From assembly GCF_030295405.1 (NCBI RefSeq), contig NZ_AP027080.1, positions 1 through 64,000 on the forward strand: a stretch of 64,000 nucleotides of DNA, written 5' to 3'. Below are positions 46,772-54,933 of this stretch, piece by piece. The number at the start of each line of letters is the position of its first letter. Positions within the stretch are counted from its first letter, which is position 1. This DNA comes from Mesoterricola silvestris. Its GTDB lineage: Bacteria > Acidobacteriota > Holophagae > Holophagales > Holophagaceae. Both the position numbers and the translations under genes were made by a program. The notes beneath the pieces were generated by a model. The model did no database searches. It was not told the DNA's origin and was given only the letters and a program-made list of their open reading frames with translations.

Positions 46772-46782
46772 GTGTGGGTGAG
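46772..46782 (+). repeat. Element-end signature, internal copy
   Basis: TGTGTGGGTGA, identical to 34166-34176, with GTTAAC just before it where the left copy has GTCAAC. It lies about 30 bp to the right of the internal yjbQ fragment and is likely the left end of the second (recombinase-bearing) element. Confidence 0.6.
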
Positions 46783-46802
46783 TGCCTGAACCGGAGGGGT
46801 AA

Positions 46803-47510
46803 TTGGCCAAGAAACCTAAGCCCCTTAGGCGGTACCTGAAGGCCCTGCGGCGATCCACGATTGCTTTCGGAGCGGTGGGGCGAGAACTGTTTCCCCAGGA
46901 CGAAGTGGGGCGCGAAATCCTCGAACCATACAGGAGCGTGATCAAGGAGTTTTTCCCTCGGGAACCTAACGTTGACACAAGGCTGAGGGTCGAGGGCGAA
47001 ACGCCGATGCACACCTTGCCCCAGGGGCAGAAGTGCAGCCACGGCCATGAAGAAGGGTCCCCCGAACTCACCCCCCAGGATAACCCGAAGGAGTTGGAGA
47101 GCCTCTTGCGGGACCTTGTGATCGCTGAGGTGGCCAACCAGACGCCGGAGGGCCCGCAAGAGCCATTGGGATTGCAGTGCGAGGTCGCAGACCTCTTGCC
47201 GTCCTGGATGTTCGGCGGCGGTTGGGATGATGGTCCCTTCACCCACCATCCGGGGGCCCGCATCTACCTGGACTACCTTGTCGGTGGGCGTGTCTACTAC
47301 CAAGGAGGGGTGCGTCAGGGCATCCTCGGCTGGTTTCGTGTGGGCGAGTTTCGGAAGCTCCGACTCCTGGCGGTTGAGGACTACCGCGCGGCCCTGGCAC
47401 GACTGGAGGGGATTTCCGCCTGGGCCAAGCCCGGAACCTCGGAAAGGGATGAGTTCGAGGGCTTGGCCTTCCTGATCGACGAGTGGGAGCGGAGCGCAGG
47501 TCCACTCTGA
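46803..47510 (+). CDS. Unknown protein with a GGGW...HPGARI region
   Basis: The 235-residue protein has a TTG start with GGAGG 4 bases upstream. I do not recognise a family. A basic N-terminus (MAKKPKPLRRYLKALRRS) is followed by a region with FGGGWDDGPFTHHPGARIYLDYL and VYY. The same arrangement recurs in the broken gene at 48773-49625 (YGGGWADGDLPLHPGARIRL), so the two are paralogues. It is the first gene inside the presumed left end of the second element. Confidence 0.6.
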   Translation: MAKKPKPLRRYLKALRRSTIAFGAVGRELFPQDEVGREILEPYRSVIKEFFPREPNVDTRLRVEGETPMHTLPQGQKCSHGHEEGSPELTPQDNPKELESLLRDLVIAEVANQTPEGPQEPLGLQCEVADLLPSWMFGGGWDDGPFTHHPGARIYLDYLVGGRVYYQGGVRQGILGWFRVGEFRKLRLLAVEDYRAALARLEGISAWAKPGTSERDEFEGLAFLIDEWERSAGPL

Positions 47511-47651
47511 GACTTGGTTCTACTTGCTATAACGCAACCTGGGCAACAACCGGCGCGTGACGCGGGCAGTCGCTGGAGTTGAATTGTCGACCAGTTCAGG
47601 CGGGATCCTCGTTGTCGGTCCCCGGGCAGCTACTGCATTCCGCGTTCGCGG

Positions 47652-47864
47652 CTAGAGAGGATGCTGGTCGTCCACCTGGTGTCGGAATTGCCCAACCATC
47701 CGGCCGTAGCGGTCACCTTGCTCTCGATCTAAGATGGCCTCCCCGCATGCGGGGCAGAACTCGCACGTCACCGCCGAGATGATGGCACTTACACCACGGT
47801 AGTCGGTGGGAATATCGTGGGTGGTATGTATCAGATCCGCTGCCCCGCAAGCTGGGCATCGCAT
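47652..47864 (-). CDS. MqsA/YgiT-type zinc-finger protein, lacking the HTH half
   Basis: The 70-residue product starts at ATG 47864 with AAAGGAG upstream. The two CxxC pairs MRCPACG and CPACGEAIL, with DIPTDYRGV between them, match the N-terminal zinc domain of MqsA antitoxins. MqsA normally continues with a helix-turn-helix domain, which is absent here because a stop follows QVDDQHPL. Short YgiT-type proteins exist on their own, so it could be complete. No MqsR-like toxin lies upstream. Confidence 0.65.
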   Translation of the reverse strand: MRCPACGAADLIHTTHDIPTDYRGVSAIISAVTCEFCPACGEAILDREQGDRYGRMVGQFRHQVDDQHPL

Positions 47865-48315
47865 GGGGTTGGTCTCCTTTCCACTAGGATAGACACGTTT
47901 GGAGGAAGACCACGGGGAGTCGGACCTGACCTCAAGGGGCCTTGCTTCTATAGGATGGGTCATTGGTGTTCTCCAGCAACCCAAGGACCCAGCCTTTAGC
48001 CAATAGCAAAACTGGTGGTATGGAATGTCCAGGCGGCGCGCAGCCTTTGCCGAAGTCCACTCCCTAATCCTTAATCCCTTAACAAGGTATTTTCCCCCCC
48101 CCGACGAAGCCGATCAGATAGCTGTTGATGACAAACCGAGGTGGGACATATGGAGAGCGTGCAGCGGCCTTCATGAGCCCGCCCGGATTCACGATCGACA
48201 TTTGGGGGCTACCGCGCAATACCTGAGAGTTGGACACAACTCCCCTCGTCGAAAAAGTGCGGACACTCACTTGTGGGAAATCCCACCAGGCATATACAGT
48301 GAACGGGAAGGCAAA
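47865..48315. other. Stretch without a supported gene
   Basis: A plus-strand frame runs from 48025 into the antitoxin gene, but its first 97 codons have no ribosome site or domain features, so it is not treated as coding. The minus strand also shows nothing convincing. Confidence 0.45.
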
Positions 48316-48522
48316 ATGTCCATGGCGGAACCCCGAAAAACAATTCGTCCGGACAGCAAGGGCCGGAACATACTTGAACCAGAGGTTGAGGTTCCAGGCG
48401 CCGAAGCATGGCTCTGGCAAAACCCTTCCGCCATAAAGTCGGTACAGCAAGGGCTGAAGGACTCATTCGAAGGCAAGTTGTTGAATCCCGGCAGCTTCGT
48501 GGCCAATACGAAGGGGGAATGA
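48316..48522 (+). CDS. Putative type II antitoxin
   Basis: The 68-residue protein (ATG 48316, GGGAAGG upstream) resembles small RelB-type antitoxins in its second half: VPGAEAWLWQNPSAIKSVQQGLKDSFEGKLLNPGSF. That phrase (aromatic residue, NP, QQGL) is typical of antitoxins paired with ParE/RelE toxins. The N-terminal half (KTIRPDSKGRNILEPEVE) would be the DNA-binding or linker part. The toxin that should follow is present only as a stump, so this is probably an orphaned antitoxin. Confidence 0.6.
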   Translation: MSMAEPRKTIRPDSKGRNILEPEVEVPGAEAWLWQNPSAIKSVQQGLKDSFEGKLLNPGSFVANTKGE

Positions 48523-48600
48523 GGCGTACAAACCCTGAAGTTCACAGCTGAAGCGGATCGCAACCTTGGGGGTCTTGAGGCAAACAATCGTTTAGCCTAG
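48523..48600 (+). pseudogene. Remnant of a ParE/RelE-type toxin gene
   Basis: Directly after the antitoxin stop, the frame reads VQTLKFTAEADRNLGGLEAN and then hits TAG at 48598-48600. The phrase LxFTAEADRNLxxLE is a characteristic N-terminus of ParE/RelE-fold toxins, which are about 90-100 residues long. No start codon is left in frame, and the remaining three quarters are not found downstream. Confidence 0.55.
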
Positions 48601-48772
48601 GTTCAACTCCGGATTTCACGCGGCCAAGTTATGCTGCCGCAAGGTCCGGCCGAAAGCGGCCGTCCGAAATCCTCATTAATGGTAGGCAGTTGCGGATCGG
48701 CGCTCAGGTCGCTCTCGCGTCACCCAATTCCCTCGGTCAGCGCGGGGAATCAGACGCCTCCGGCCCAGGCTG

Positions 48773-49625
48773 TCAAGGCACAGGCGGCTCTGGGGCCTGG
48801 TCGGTGGTCAACAGTGCCTCAAACCCCGGGCGAGGCACCAGGTGCACGTTCTGGAACCCCTGGGCATCCTCCAGGCATAGATGTTGGCCGCCCCCGTGGT
48901 GGGTGTCCCAGACGGGGCGATGGACTGGGCATTGGCTGACGTACACTCTCTGGCCGACCTCGGCGGCCTCTTGGTTATCGACCATGGGGCAGTAGCACCC
49001 ACGACGGTGGGCCTCAGGGGGTTCCGGGCGGAGAGCATCGGGATGCGGCCCTTGCGTGCCGCAGTTCCCCAACCAACCTTCGATTCGATGCCGTACCGGA
49101 ACGCCAAGGAGCAAGCCCGGGAGGCCAGGGCGTGCACCGGCGACGCCGTCGCCCAAGTCGTGCAGAATGTCCTGGGCCTGGACTCGCAACACGATCTGAC
49201 TCGGGGAGTCATCCTCAAGCTCAGCATGGACTTCGAACCGGACCTCCATGGCGTCCAGCGCAGCCATGGCTGCATCACTGATTGGGCCCGGAATTTTCAG
49301 GATTTGCTTTCCATCCAGCCGCCGAACCTTGGTCGGGTCGTGCGCGGGGAAATTGACGCCGCCGACCTCGAACCACGGTGGGACCCGTGGGAATACGTAG
49401 AAGACCCGCCATTCGTGAAAGGTGCGTCAAGCGGATGCGGGCTCCGGGGTGCAAAGGCAGATCTCCATCGGCCCACCCGCCCCCATAGGCGTAGGTCAGC
49501 AGCGGCGCGGTCACCTCCACCATGTAGCCGAGGCGTTTCCCAGGCAGCGGACGGGGCCAAGGCCGCCCCAGAAGGCACTGGGTTAGGGCAACCCAGTGGC
49601 GGAAGGGTTCGGGGTTGGTGGCCAC
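48773..49625 (-). pseudogene. Frameshifted paralogue of the 46803-47510 gene
   Basis: On the minus strand the frame starting at 49625 encodes YGGGWADGDLPLHPGARIRL and then diverges. A different frame picks up near 49425 with TFHEWRVFYVFPRVPPWF and continues through VRRLDGKQILKIPGPISDA and FEVHAELEDD to the stop at 48773. Together they parallel the protein at 46803-47510 (HPGARIYLDYL...RVYY). A single-base change near 49415-49427 would explain it. It is either a decayed gene or, less likely, a programmed frameshift. Confidence 0.6.
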
Positions 49626-49816
49626 GACATTTCCTGCCTCTGCTAGGTTGAATACATTCTTAGGGACAGGCTAACCGCTGCGCTTACCTATTTTGCGGCG
49701 GAATCCCGCTTGCCGACCCGCCTTCAGGCCACTTCTCCGTTGGACAAACCAAGAACCTATGGCCTCTCACCATGTAGCCAACCTCTCTCTCGTCCGCAAA
49801 AGCTCATGTTTCCGGG

Positions 49817-50266
49817 TTACCGACTTGTTTGATCGAAGAGAGGTGCCTGGGAGGATGAGCTTTCCGCCCTCACGAACAGATAGGTCGTAGCCTCGAGTAC
49901 CGCGGATGCGCTCAACTCGGCCTGATGTGCGATCCTGCCTAATTCTTCCAACTGGCTCTTGAGCATCAAGACCTGAATTCCATGCTTCCCCTTGCGCTGC
50001 CGAAGTGCAATCACAGCTTGGGACGCCCTGTGGAGATCGGTTGGCTGAAGAAAGTCCTTCACCTGGGCAAAGCCCTCCATCACGCCGTGGGAATACTTCC
50101 TTCTCGGAAACATCGACGAGAGCATCCCGAAAGTGTCCTGGTCGAGGCGGCATTGAGGGCCAGAGACCCGCGGGCCCTGAGCTGCCAGTTCCCCCGCCGA
50201 AAGTTCGAGGTCCGTCAAAAGGGCAGTAAGGCGGGCCTGAAAATCGCCTCTGGCTTTGTCTCCCAT
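49817..50266 (-). CDS. Helical protein of unknown function
   Basis: The 149-residue protein starts at ATG 50266 behind AGGAGG. No family is recognised. It looks mostly helical (ARLTALLTDLELSAGELAAQ and QVLMLKSQLEELGRIAHQAEL). It is divergent from the XRE-type regulator gene with a 107-bp shared spacer, so the regulator may control it. Confidence 0.55.
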   Translation of the reverse strand: MGDKARGDFQARLTALLTDLELSAGELAAQGPRVSGPQCRLDQDTFGMLSSMFPRRKYSHGVMEGFAQVKDFLQPTDLHRASQAVIALRQRKGKHGIQVLMLKSQLEELGRIAHQAELSASAVLEATTYLFVRAESSSSQAPLFDQTSR

Positions 50267-50373
50267 GGTTCCCTCCTGTGCTCGGTTCTGGTCTTCGAGG
50301 AAATGACTCCGGCATCAGAAATGCCACTTATAGTCTGTAGACGTATAGTCCTCATTTCAAGAGTATCGCCCTT

Positions 50374-50604
50374 GTGGCTACCAAGGGCGCAAAACACATA
50401 CCAGCACGCCTCAGGTTCGCAAGGAACCTGAGATCGATCCGCAAGGAGATGAATCTTTCCCAAGAAGGCTTGGCCGACCTCGCAAACCTCCATCGGACCT
50501 ATGTAGGCGACGTTGAAAGGGGCGAACGAAACATATCCATCGACAATATGGAAGCCTTGGCGGAGGCCCTGGGTGTGCCCCTCTGGGAACTGCTGCGCAT
50601 GTAA
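50374..50604 (+). CDS. XRE-family transcriptional regulator
   Basis: The 76-residue protein uses a GTG start at 50374. It is a single Cro/C1-type helix-turn-helix: FARNLRSIRKEMNLSQEGLADLANLHRTYVGDVERGERNIS, then NMEALAEALGVPLWELL. Stand-alone proteins of this form are often control proteins of restriction-modification or phage/island modules. No modification genes are next to it. It probably regulates itself and the divergent gene at 49817-50266. Confidence 0.85.
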   Translation: MATKGAKHIPARLRFARNLRSIRKEMNLSQEGLADLANLHRTYVGDVERGERNISIDNMEALAEALGVPLWELLRM

Positions 50605-50779
50605 AGGGATTCCAAATCTTAACGGACGCCTCTTGGCATAATGCCTGGGCTGCCCATCTCGCCTAGGATATGGCCGGGACAGAATTCCTCCTGCGGGAAT
50701 TGCACGATAGGGAACTACGGCCAAAGGGCTTAGTGTTTCTCTTAGCATGGCTCATGGCCTGTGAAATTGGAGGATCGTA

Positions 50780-51214
50780 ATGAAATCCCACCGTGCCACC
50801 ATCACCCTGCATCTTCCCGAGCGAACCGGTTTTGTGAATATCACCCCGGACATTGAGGAGGTTGTTGAGGAGAGTTCCATCCAGGAGGGCCTATGCCTGG
50901 TGAACGCCATGCATATAACCGCCAGTGTGTTCATAAATGATGACGAGCCAGGGCTACACGAGGACTACATACGCTGGTTGGAGCGGTTGGCCCCATTCAA
51001 CGCTGGCACGGACCCGGCCAAGGGGGGCTACCTGCACAACCGGTCAGGTGAGGAAAATGGCGATGCTCATCACAAACGCCAGATTATGGGGCGAGAAGTA
51101 GTACTAGCGATCACGCATGGTCAATTGGATTTTGGGCCATGGGAACAAGTATTTTACGGCGAATTTGATGGCAGACGGGATAAGCGCGTTTTAATCAAAA
51201 TAATTGGCGAATAA
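50780..51214 (+). CDS. yjbQ: Complete YjbQ (UPF0047) carried by the island
   Basis: The 144-residue full-length member of the YjbQ family starts at ATG 50780 after TTGGAGG. It keeps the C-terminus [24 protein letters not shown] that the resident gene has lost. Over the first 125 residues it differs from the resident copy at about 23 positions by eye, and it uses AT-richer codons, so it is a transferred homologue and not a recent duplicate. It is in the opposite direction to the resident gene. YjbQ proteins have been reported to have weak thiamin phosphate synthase activity. Carrying an intact copy would offset the damage done by insertion. Confidence 0.92.
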   Translation: MKSHRATITLHLPERTGFVNITPDIEEVVEESSIQEGLCLVNAMHITASVFINDDEPGLHEDYIRWLERLAPFNAGTDPAKGGYLHNRSGEENGDAHHKRQIMGREVVLAITHGQLDFGPWEQVFYGEFDGRRDKRVLIKIIGE

Positions 51215-51958
51215 GACTTTGGATGTATCGTTTGTTTCCGGCGGACAAGCTTCTCGAAACACACGGTACTCTCACATGTTTTCGGAGGGGCTAATTGATT
51301 GAGAAAAATGTTCCGAATCAAACACTAGCCGATACGGTCCCGGCCAGCGCCTTCAAAGAATGCAATAAAGCCGTCAGATGCCAATAAAGGCTTCTTCTGG
51401 TAGGCATTTCTTGATTTAACATCCATAACCCTGGCCCCACCAGCCTTCCCACAGCTGTATTGCCTACCCCACTCAATGTATTAATTAGTCGGCCGTGAAA
51501 AACCATCAAGTTGAAATCCTTCAAACGTTTGAGGGAACTTTTCAAGTAACTGGTACAAGCGAACGGTAGGGGCGAACCCACTTATTGGGGTGTACGGATG
51601 AAGCCGAAAGCCAAGCCCAGGAATCACGAGCAGCCCCTGAGTTGTGCGATAGCAATGCTTGCACGGATCCGTGTGTGGACAGCTGCGGCCCGCCCCGCCA
51701 GGACCGCGCCGGGAACTGCACCCGGCACGGCGAGCCCTTCGGGTCCTGGCCCACGGTGCGTCCGTGGAAGACCCCGACTCATCACGGGCTTCAAGGACCA
51801 CATCGAGCCGGTGTCTCGCTCGCGTCCACCGCCCAAGCCCCATCCCCTGCGGGGGGCTCGGGCGATGGAACGAACGGCGGGCAGGGCTAAAGGGGGGGAT
51901 TCCCCCTGAAAAGCCGCCAAAAGAGGGAGAGGTCTGGGTTCGGAACCCCGGCTGGCAA
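51215..51958. other. Island spacer without a supported gene
   Basis: This 744-bp stretch lies between the island yjbQ and the 3' end of the RecD2-like gene. Short frames exist on both strands, but none has a ribosome site together with family features. A small hairpin AGGGGGGGATTCCCCCT lies near 51890-51907 and could end the long minus-strand operon or the yjbQ transcript. Confidence 0.5.
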
Positions 51959-54070
51959 TCAAGGGCAGGCATCATCATGCGACCACCCCATACCGGTGCG
52001 CCGTCGGTTTGGGGCAGGCGGGGCTGTCACTGCGGCTTCCAGGGCGTCTCGATTCCCCACTAGCACCACCTGCTCTTGGGCCCTGGTCAGGGCCGTGTAG
52101 ATCAGGGTCCGATCCAGGAGTCGGCTGGGGAAGACGGGGATGACGACCCGCCTGAACTGGCTGCCCTGGGCTTTATGTACGGAGACCGCGTAAGCGAGGT
52201 CCAGGCTTTCAAGATCAGCCCGTTCCATTATCATCGGCTTGCTGTGACCATCCCAACTTACCGAGAACGAGTTGGAGTATGCGCCATCAACGATGCCCAG
52301 AGTGCCGTTCCAAATCCGCCGCTCATAGTCGTTCTCCAGAAAAATTACGGGGTCACCAACGGCGAACCCTTCCCAGGCCTCATGGCCTACAGATCGAAGG
52401 TTATGGAGTGATCGGTTGATGGCCTGAATCCCCGCTTGGCCACGCTTGATGGCTGAGAGAATCTGAGTCACACCCGGACCACCCAGCTCTGACAGCATCT
52501 CAATCACTAGGCCTTGGGCGTCGGCCTCAGTACAAGGCGTGAAAGACACGCCCTTGCCGACGCCACAAAATCTAGACAACTCGGGCATACGGCCAAGGCG
52601 TATTTCCTGAGCACACTTCGGAATCCCTGTCTCTGCAGCCTGCCGATGCACCACCGTCAGTTCGACTTTGGGGGCTCGGTCATCCTCGGCGTACACACTG
52701 AAAACCAGTCCCATGCCGATGGGTGGGAGTTGATAAGGATCGCCGACCAGCAGCACCCGAGTGCCCTCGGGGATCTCACGCAGTAAGGTATACATCAGTG
52801 GGAGATCGATCATGCTGGCCTCGTCGATGACGATCAGGTCTCCCCCTCCGAGGGCCAAATCCCCTCGATCTAAGGCCCCCAGGAACCCTGCGATAGTGCG
52901 GGCCTGATGACCCGTGGCCTCCTGTATTCGGATGGCCGCACGGCCAGCCAGCGCGAGGAAGTGGACGGTGCCCTCGCAACGCGACACGGTCCATTGGACA
53001 GCCTTCAGCACGGTAGTCTTACCAGTACCGGCTCCACCTAAGAGCAGGGCAAACCGCTGAGTTAAAGCCAGCCACACCGCCTGTTTTTGTTCGTCCGTGA
53101 GTTTAAAATCGTTCCCAGCCTGGAACTCCCCGATCAAGGCGTTCACCTCGGCATCGGTGGGGACCTGCCAGAACAGATGCCCAGAGGGAGCGAACTCTGC
53201 GGCCACCAACGATGAAATTCTGTCCTGGACGTAGGACTCCATCACATGGGGACCCAGAGCCTGCCAACGGCCCATGCTCAACTGGACCACCGCCTGGTCC
53301 TCGCATGCCAGTTTTAGGGCCGATTCCGCTCCGTTCCGGACTTCTCCGAGGAGTTGAGCCACACCGCGCAACAACTCGTCCTCCCCTATGGTCGTGTGCT
53401 TTTCGCTAATGGTTCGATAGCAAGTGGCCTCAACAGCGGCGACCCGACGAGTGTCAGCGTCACTCGGAACTCCCATTAGGCGGGCAGCCGTGTCTACCTC
53501 ACTCCAGCCGGCAACAGCCAGCATCCGGTACGGGTTCTCTTCTACCTTCTCTGGAGCCAGCGGCCCCCAGAGCTTGATGACTTTACCGGCCAGCCGCACT
53601 GGAAACCCGTGCATGTCCAACCACTCCACTACCCGAGCCTCGGCGCGTGTCTCCTCCCAGGCTGCGGCCAGCGTTTCGGCGATCTCCGCCCCTACTACTT
53701 CAGCCAGGGATTTCGTGTCCTTGGCGTCCAGGAGGTCGACAAGGCCATTTCGGAATTTCTCCCACAGCTTGCCTGCCCGGATCTCTCCAACCCCCTGGAA
53801 GGCACGATTACGGGCCAGGAATCGCCTAAGATGCTCACCCTCAGGGACCACGGGGACGGCAAGGGAAGCTACGATTTGGAGACCCCATATCGGGTGAGTT
53901 TCAGTTTCCCCTTGTACGCGCCAGGATTCTTCGGGCCTCGGCGGCCTCGAAAGTACTTTCTCGCTGGCGACAACTTTGTGGAAGTCGCCCTTTGGGTCCT
54001 TGCCCAGAAACACCGCGCCGCCTTTGGGACCACGCCACACCCGCGAGATGGTCAAGGCAAGTTCTGTCAT
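51959..54070 (-). CDS. RecD2-like DNA helicase
   Basis: The 703-residue superfamily 1B helicase is predicted to unwind DNA 5'-3'. The N-terminal OB-like/helix-hairpin region (about 1-320) includes FQGVGEIRAGKLWEKF. Walker A is LLGGAGTGKTTVLK (about 345), Walker B is LIVIDEASMIDLPL, and motif III is LLVGDPYQLPPIG. The C-terminal motif AVSVHKAQGSQFRRVVIP with YTALTRAQEQVVLVG is that of the RecD/TraA group. It is the last of six overlapping genes (ATGA with the gene before), so it is a functional part of the recombinase module and not random cargo. It may process the element's DNA during excision or integration. Confidence 0.9.
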   Translation of the reverse strand: MTELALTISRVWRGPKGGAVFLGKDPKGDFHKVVASEKVLSRPPRPEESWRVQGETETHPIWGLQIVASLAVPVVPEGEHLRRFLARNRAFQGVGEIRAGKLWEKFRNGLVDLLDAKDTKSLAEVVGAEIAETLAAAWEETRAEARVVEWLDMHGFPVRLAGKVIKLWGPLAPEKVEENPYRMLAVAGWSEVDTAARLMGVPSDADTRRVAAVEATCYRTISEKHTTIGEDELLRGVAQLLGEVRNGAESALKLACEDQAVVQLSMGRWQALGPHVMESYVQDRISSLVAAEFAPSGHLFWQVPTDAEVNALIGEFQAGNDFKLTDEQKQAVWLALTQRFALLLGGAGTGKTTVLKAVQWTVSRCEGTVHFLALAGRAAIRIQEATGHQARTIAGFLGALDRGDLALGGGDLIVIDEASMIDLPLMYTLLREIPEGTRVLLVGDPYQLPPIGMGLVFSVYAEDDRAPKVELTVVHRQAAETGIPKCAQEIRLGRMPELSRFCGVGKGVSFTPCTEADAQGLVIEMLSELGGPGVTQILSAIKRGQAGIQAINRSLHNLRSVGHEAWEGFAVGDPVIFLENDYERRIWNGTLGIVDGAYSNSFSVSWDGHSKPMIMERADLESLDLAYAVSVHKAQGSQFRRVVIPVFPSRLLDRTLIYTALTRAQEQVVLVGNRDALEAAVTAPPAPNRRRTGMGWSHDDACP

Positions 54071-54465
54071 GGAATCACCCGCCTCCCCGTGGAAACCATG
54101 TGTTCCTCAATATGGGCGTACCGCCGGAGCTTCTGACGCAGACCCTCAACCTCGGCCTGGAGGACAGCATTCCTCGCCTCCAACGTCTGGATGCGGCGGT
54201 CCTTGGCGTCATCCTTGGATGGGCCCGCCTCACGTGTCTCCATCGGCGCGAGGCCCAGCTCTTGGGCGGCGGCTTCGAGCATGGCCCGACACTTCACATT
54301 TTTATAAAGCGACTGGGTTTCGATGCCTGACGCCAGGGCAACGCCCTTGGCTGAGACCTTTCCGGCTCGGGAGGGGAGCGCTTTCCCTTCCTTTCGCAAG
54401 GCTTCCAAATACTGGGCAAGGGTCTCCGAATACTCATCCCCGATTTGTTTACCGCTTTTGGTCAC
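54067..54465 (-). CDS. Small coiled-coil accessory protein B of the recombinase module
   Basis: The 132-residue protein uses a GTG start at 54465 that overlaps the previous stop. The N-terminal half (YSETLAQYLEALRKEGKALP, then KGVALASGIETQSLYKNVKCR) looks like a small DNA-binding helical domain. The C-terminal half is a leucine-rich coiled coil (IQTLEARNAVLQAEVEGLRQ). It is similar in build to the protein encoded just upstream. TnpC-like helical proteins accompany the recombinases of Tn554-like elements, and this is probably such a factor. Confidence 0.65.
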   Translation of the reverse strand: MTKSGKQIGDEYSETLAQYLEALRKEGKALPSRAGKVSAKGVALASGIETQSLYKNVKCRAMLEAAAQELGLAPMETREAGPSKDDAKDRRIQTLEARNAVLQAEVEGLRQKLRRYAHIEEHMVSTGRRVIP

Positions 54466-54923
54466 ATCCGTCTCCTCCCTTTACCGACAAGGCCGATCTT
54501 GCTCTTCTCTCGATCAATGGCAGGCAGGGGCTGATTCAGGAAGTCCTCATCCAGGCCTCGCTTATGAGCGTTATGGGCCCATCTGATGAATTGAACCTTG
54601 AGCCGTTCGTTCGCTTCCTCCAGGCGGGCCACTTTCGCTTGGAGTGTGGCGATCCTCTCATGGGCGGCAATCAGACCCAGGGAACCGCGAGGCTGCGCCT
54701 TCGCCTGTTTTACCGAGATTGACTGGCGGACCCCGAAGGCCAGGCGGATGCTTTCGTGGTTCCACAGAGCCTGGCGCGTGAAACGATGCCCAAGCAAAAC
54801 AGCTACGACGTCCAGCAGAAGGTTCCATGTCAATGGGCCTCGCCAGGAATCTAGCGTTTCCAGGATTCGGGTGATGCTCTTGTCGGACAACCGATTCTGG
54901 ATGGCTGGTTGCTTGTTCGGCAT
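54462..54923 (-). CDS. Small coiled-coil accessory protein A (TnpC-like) of the recombinase module
   Basis: The 153-residue protein starts at ATG 54923, 10 bp after the third recombinase. It has an N-terminal helical domain (SDKSITRILETLDSWRG, LGHRFTRQALWNHESI), then a coiled coil (HERIATLQAKVARLEEANER) and a basic tail. The order (three recombinases, then short helical proteins) matches Tn554-type elements, where TnpC modulates transposition frequency and orientation. The assignment is by position and architecture. Confidence 0.65.
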   Translation of the reverse strand: MPNKQPAIQNRLSDKSITRILETLDSWRGPLTWNLLLDVVAVLLGHRFTRQALWNHESIRLAFGVRQSISVKQAKAQPRGSLGLIAAHERIATLQAKVARLEEANERLKVQFIRWAHNAHKRGLDEDFLNQPLPAIDREKSKIGLVGKGRRRM

Positions 54924-54933
54924 AAACCGTCCC

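Noticed and set aside
48881-49651. Unbroken plus-strand frame of 256 codons as a gene
   Set aside because: The minus strand shows clear similarity to the protein at 46803-47510, although it is frameshifted. The plus frame has no ribosome site or motifs.
51598-51909. Basic Pro/Arg-rich frame between yjbQ and the RecD2-like gene
   Set aside because: Low-complexity composition, competing frames on both strands and no ribosome site.
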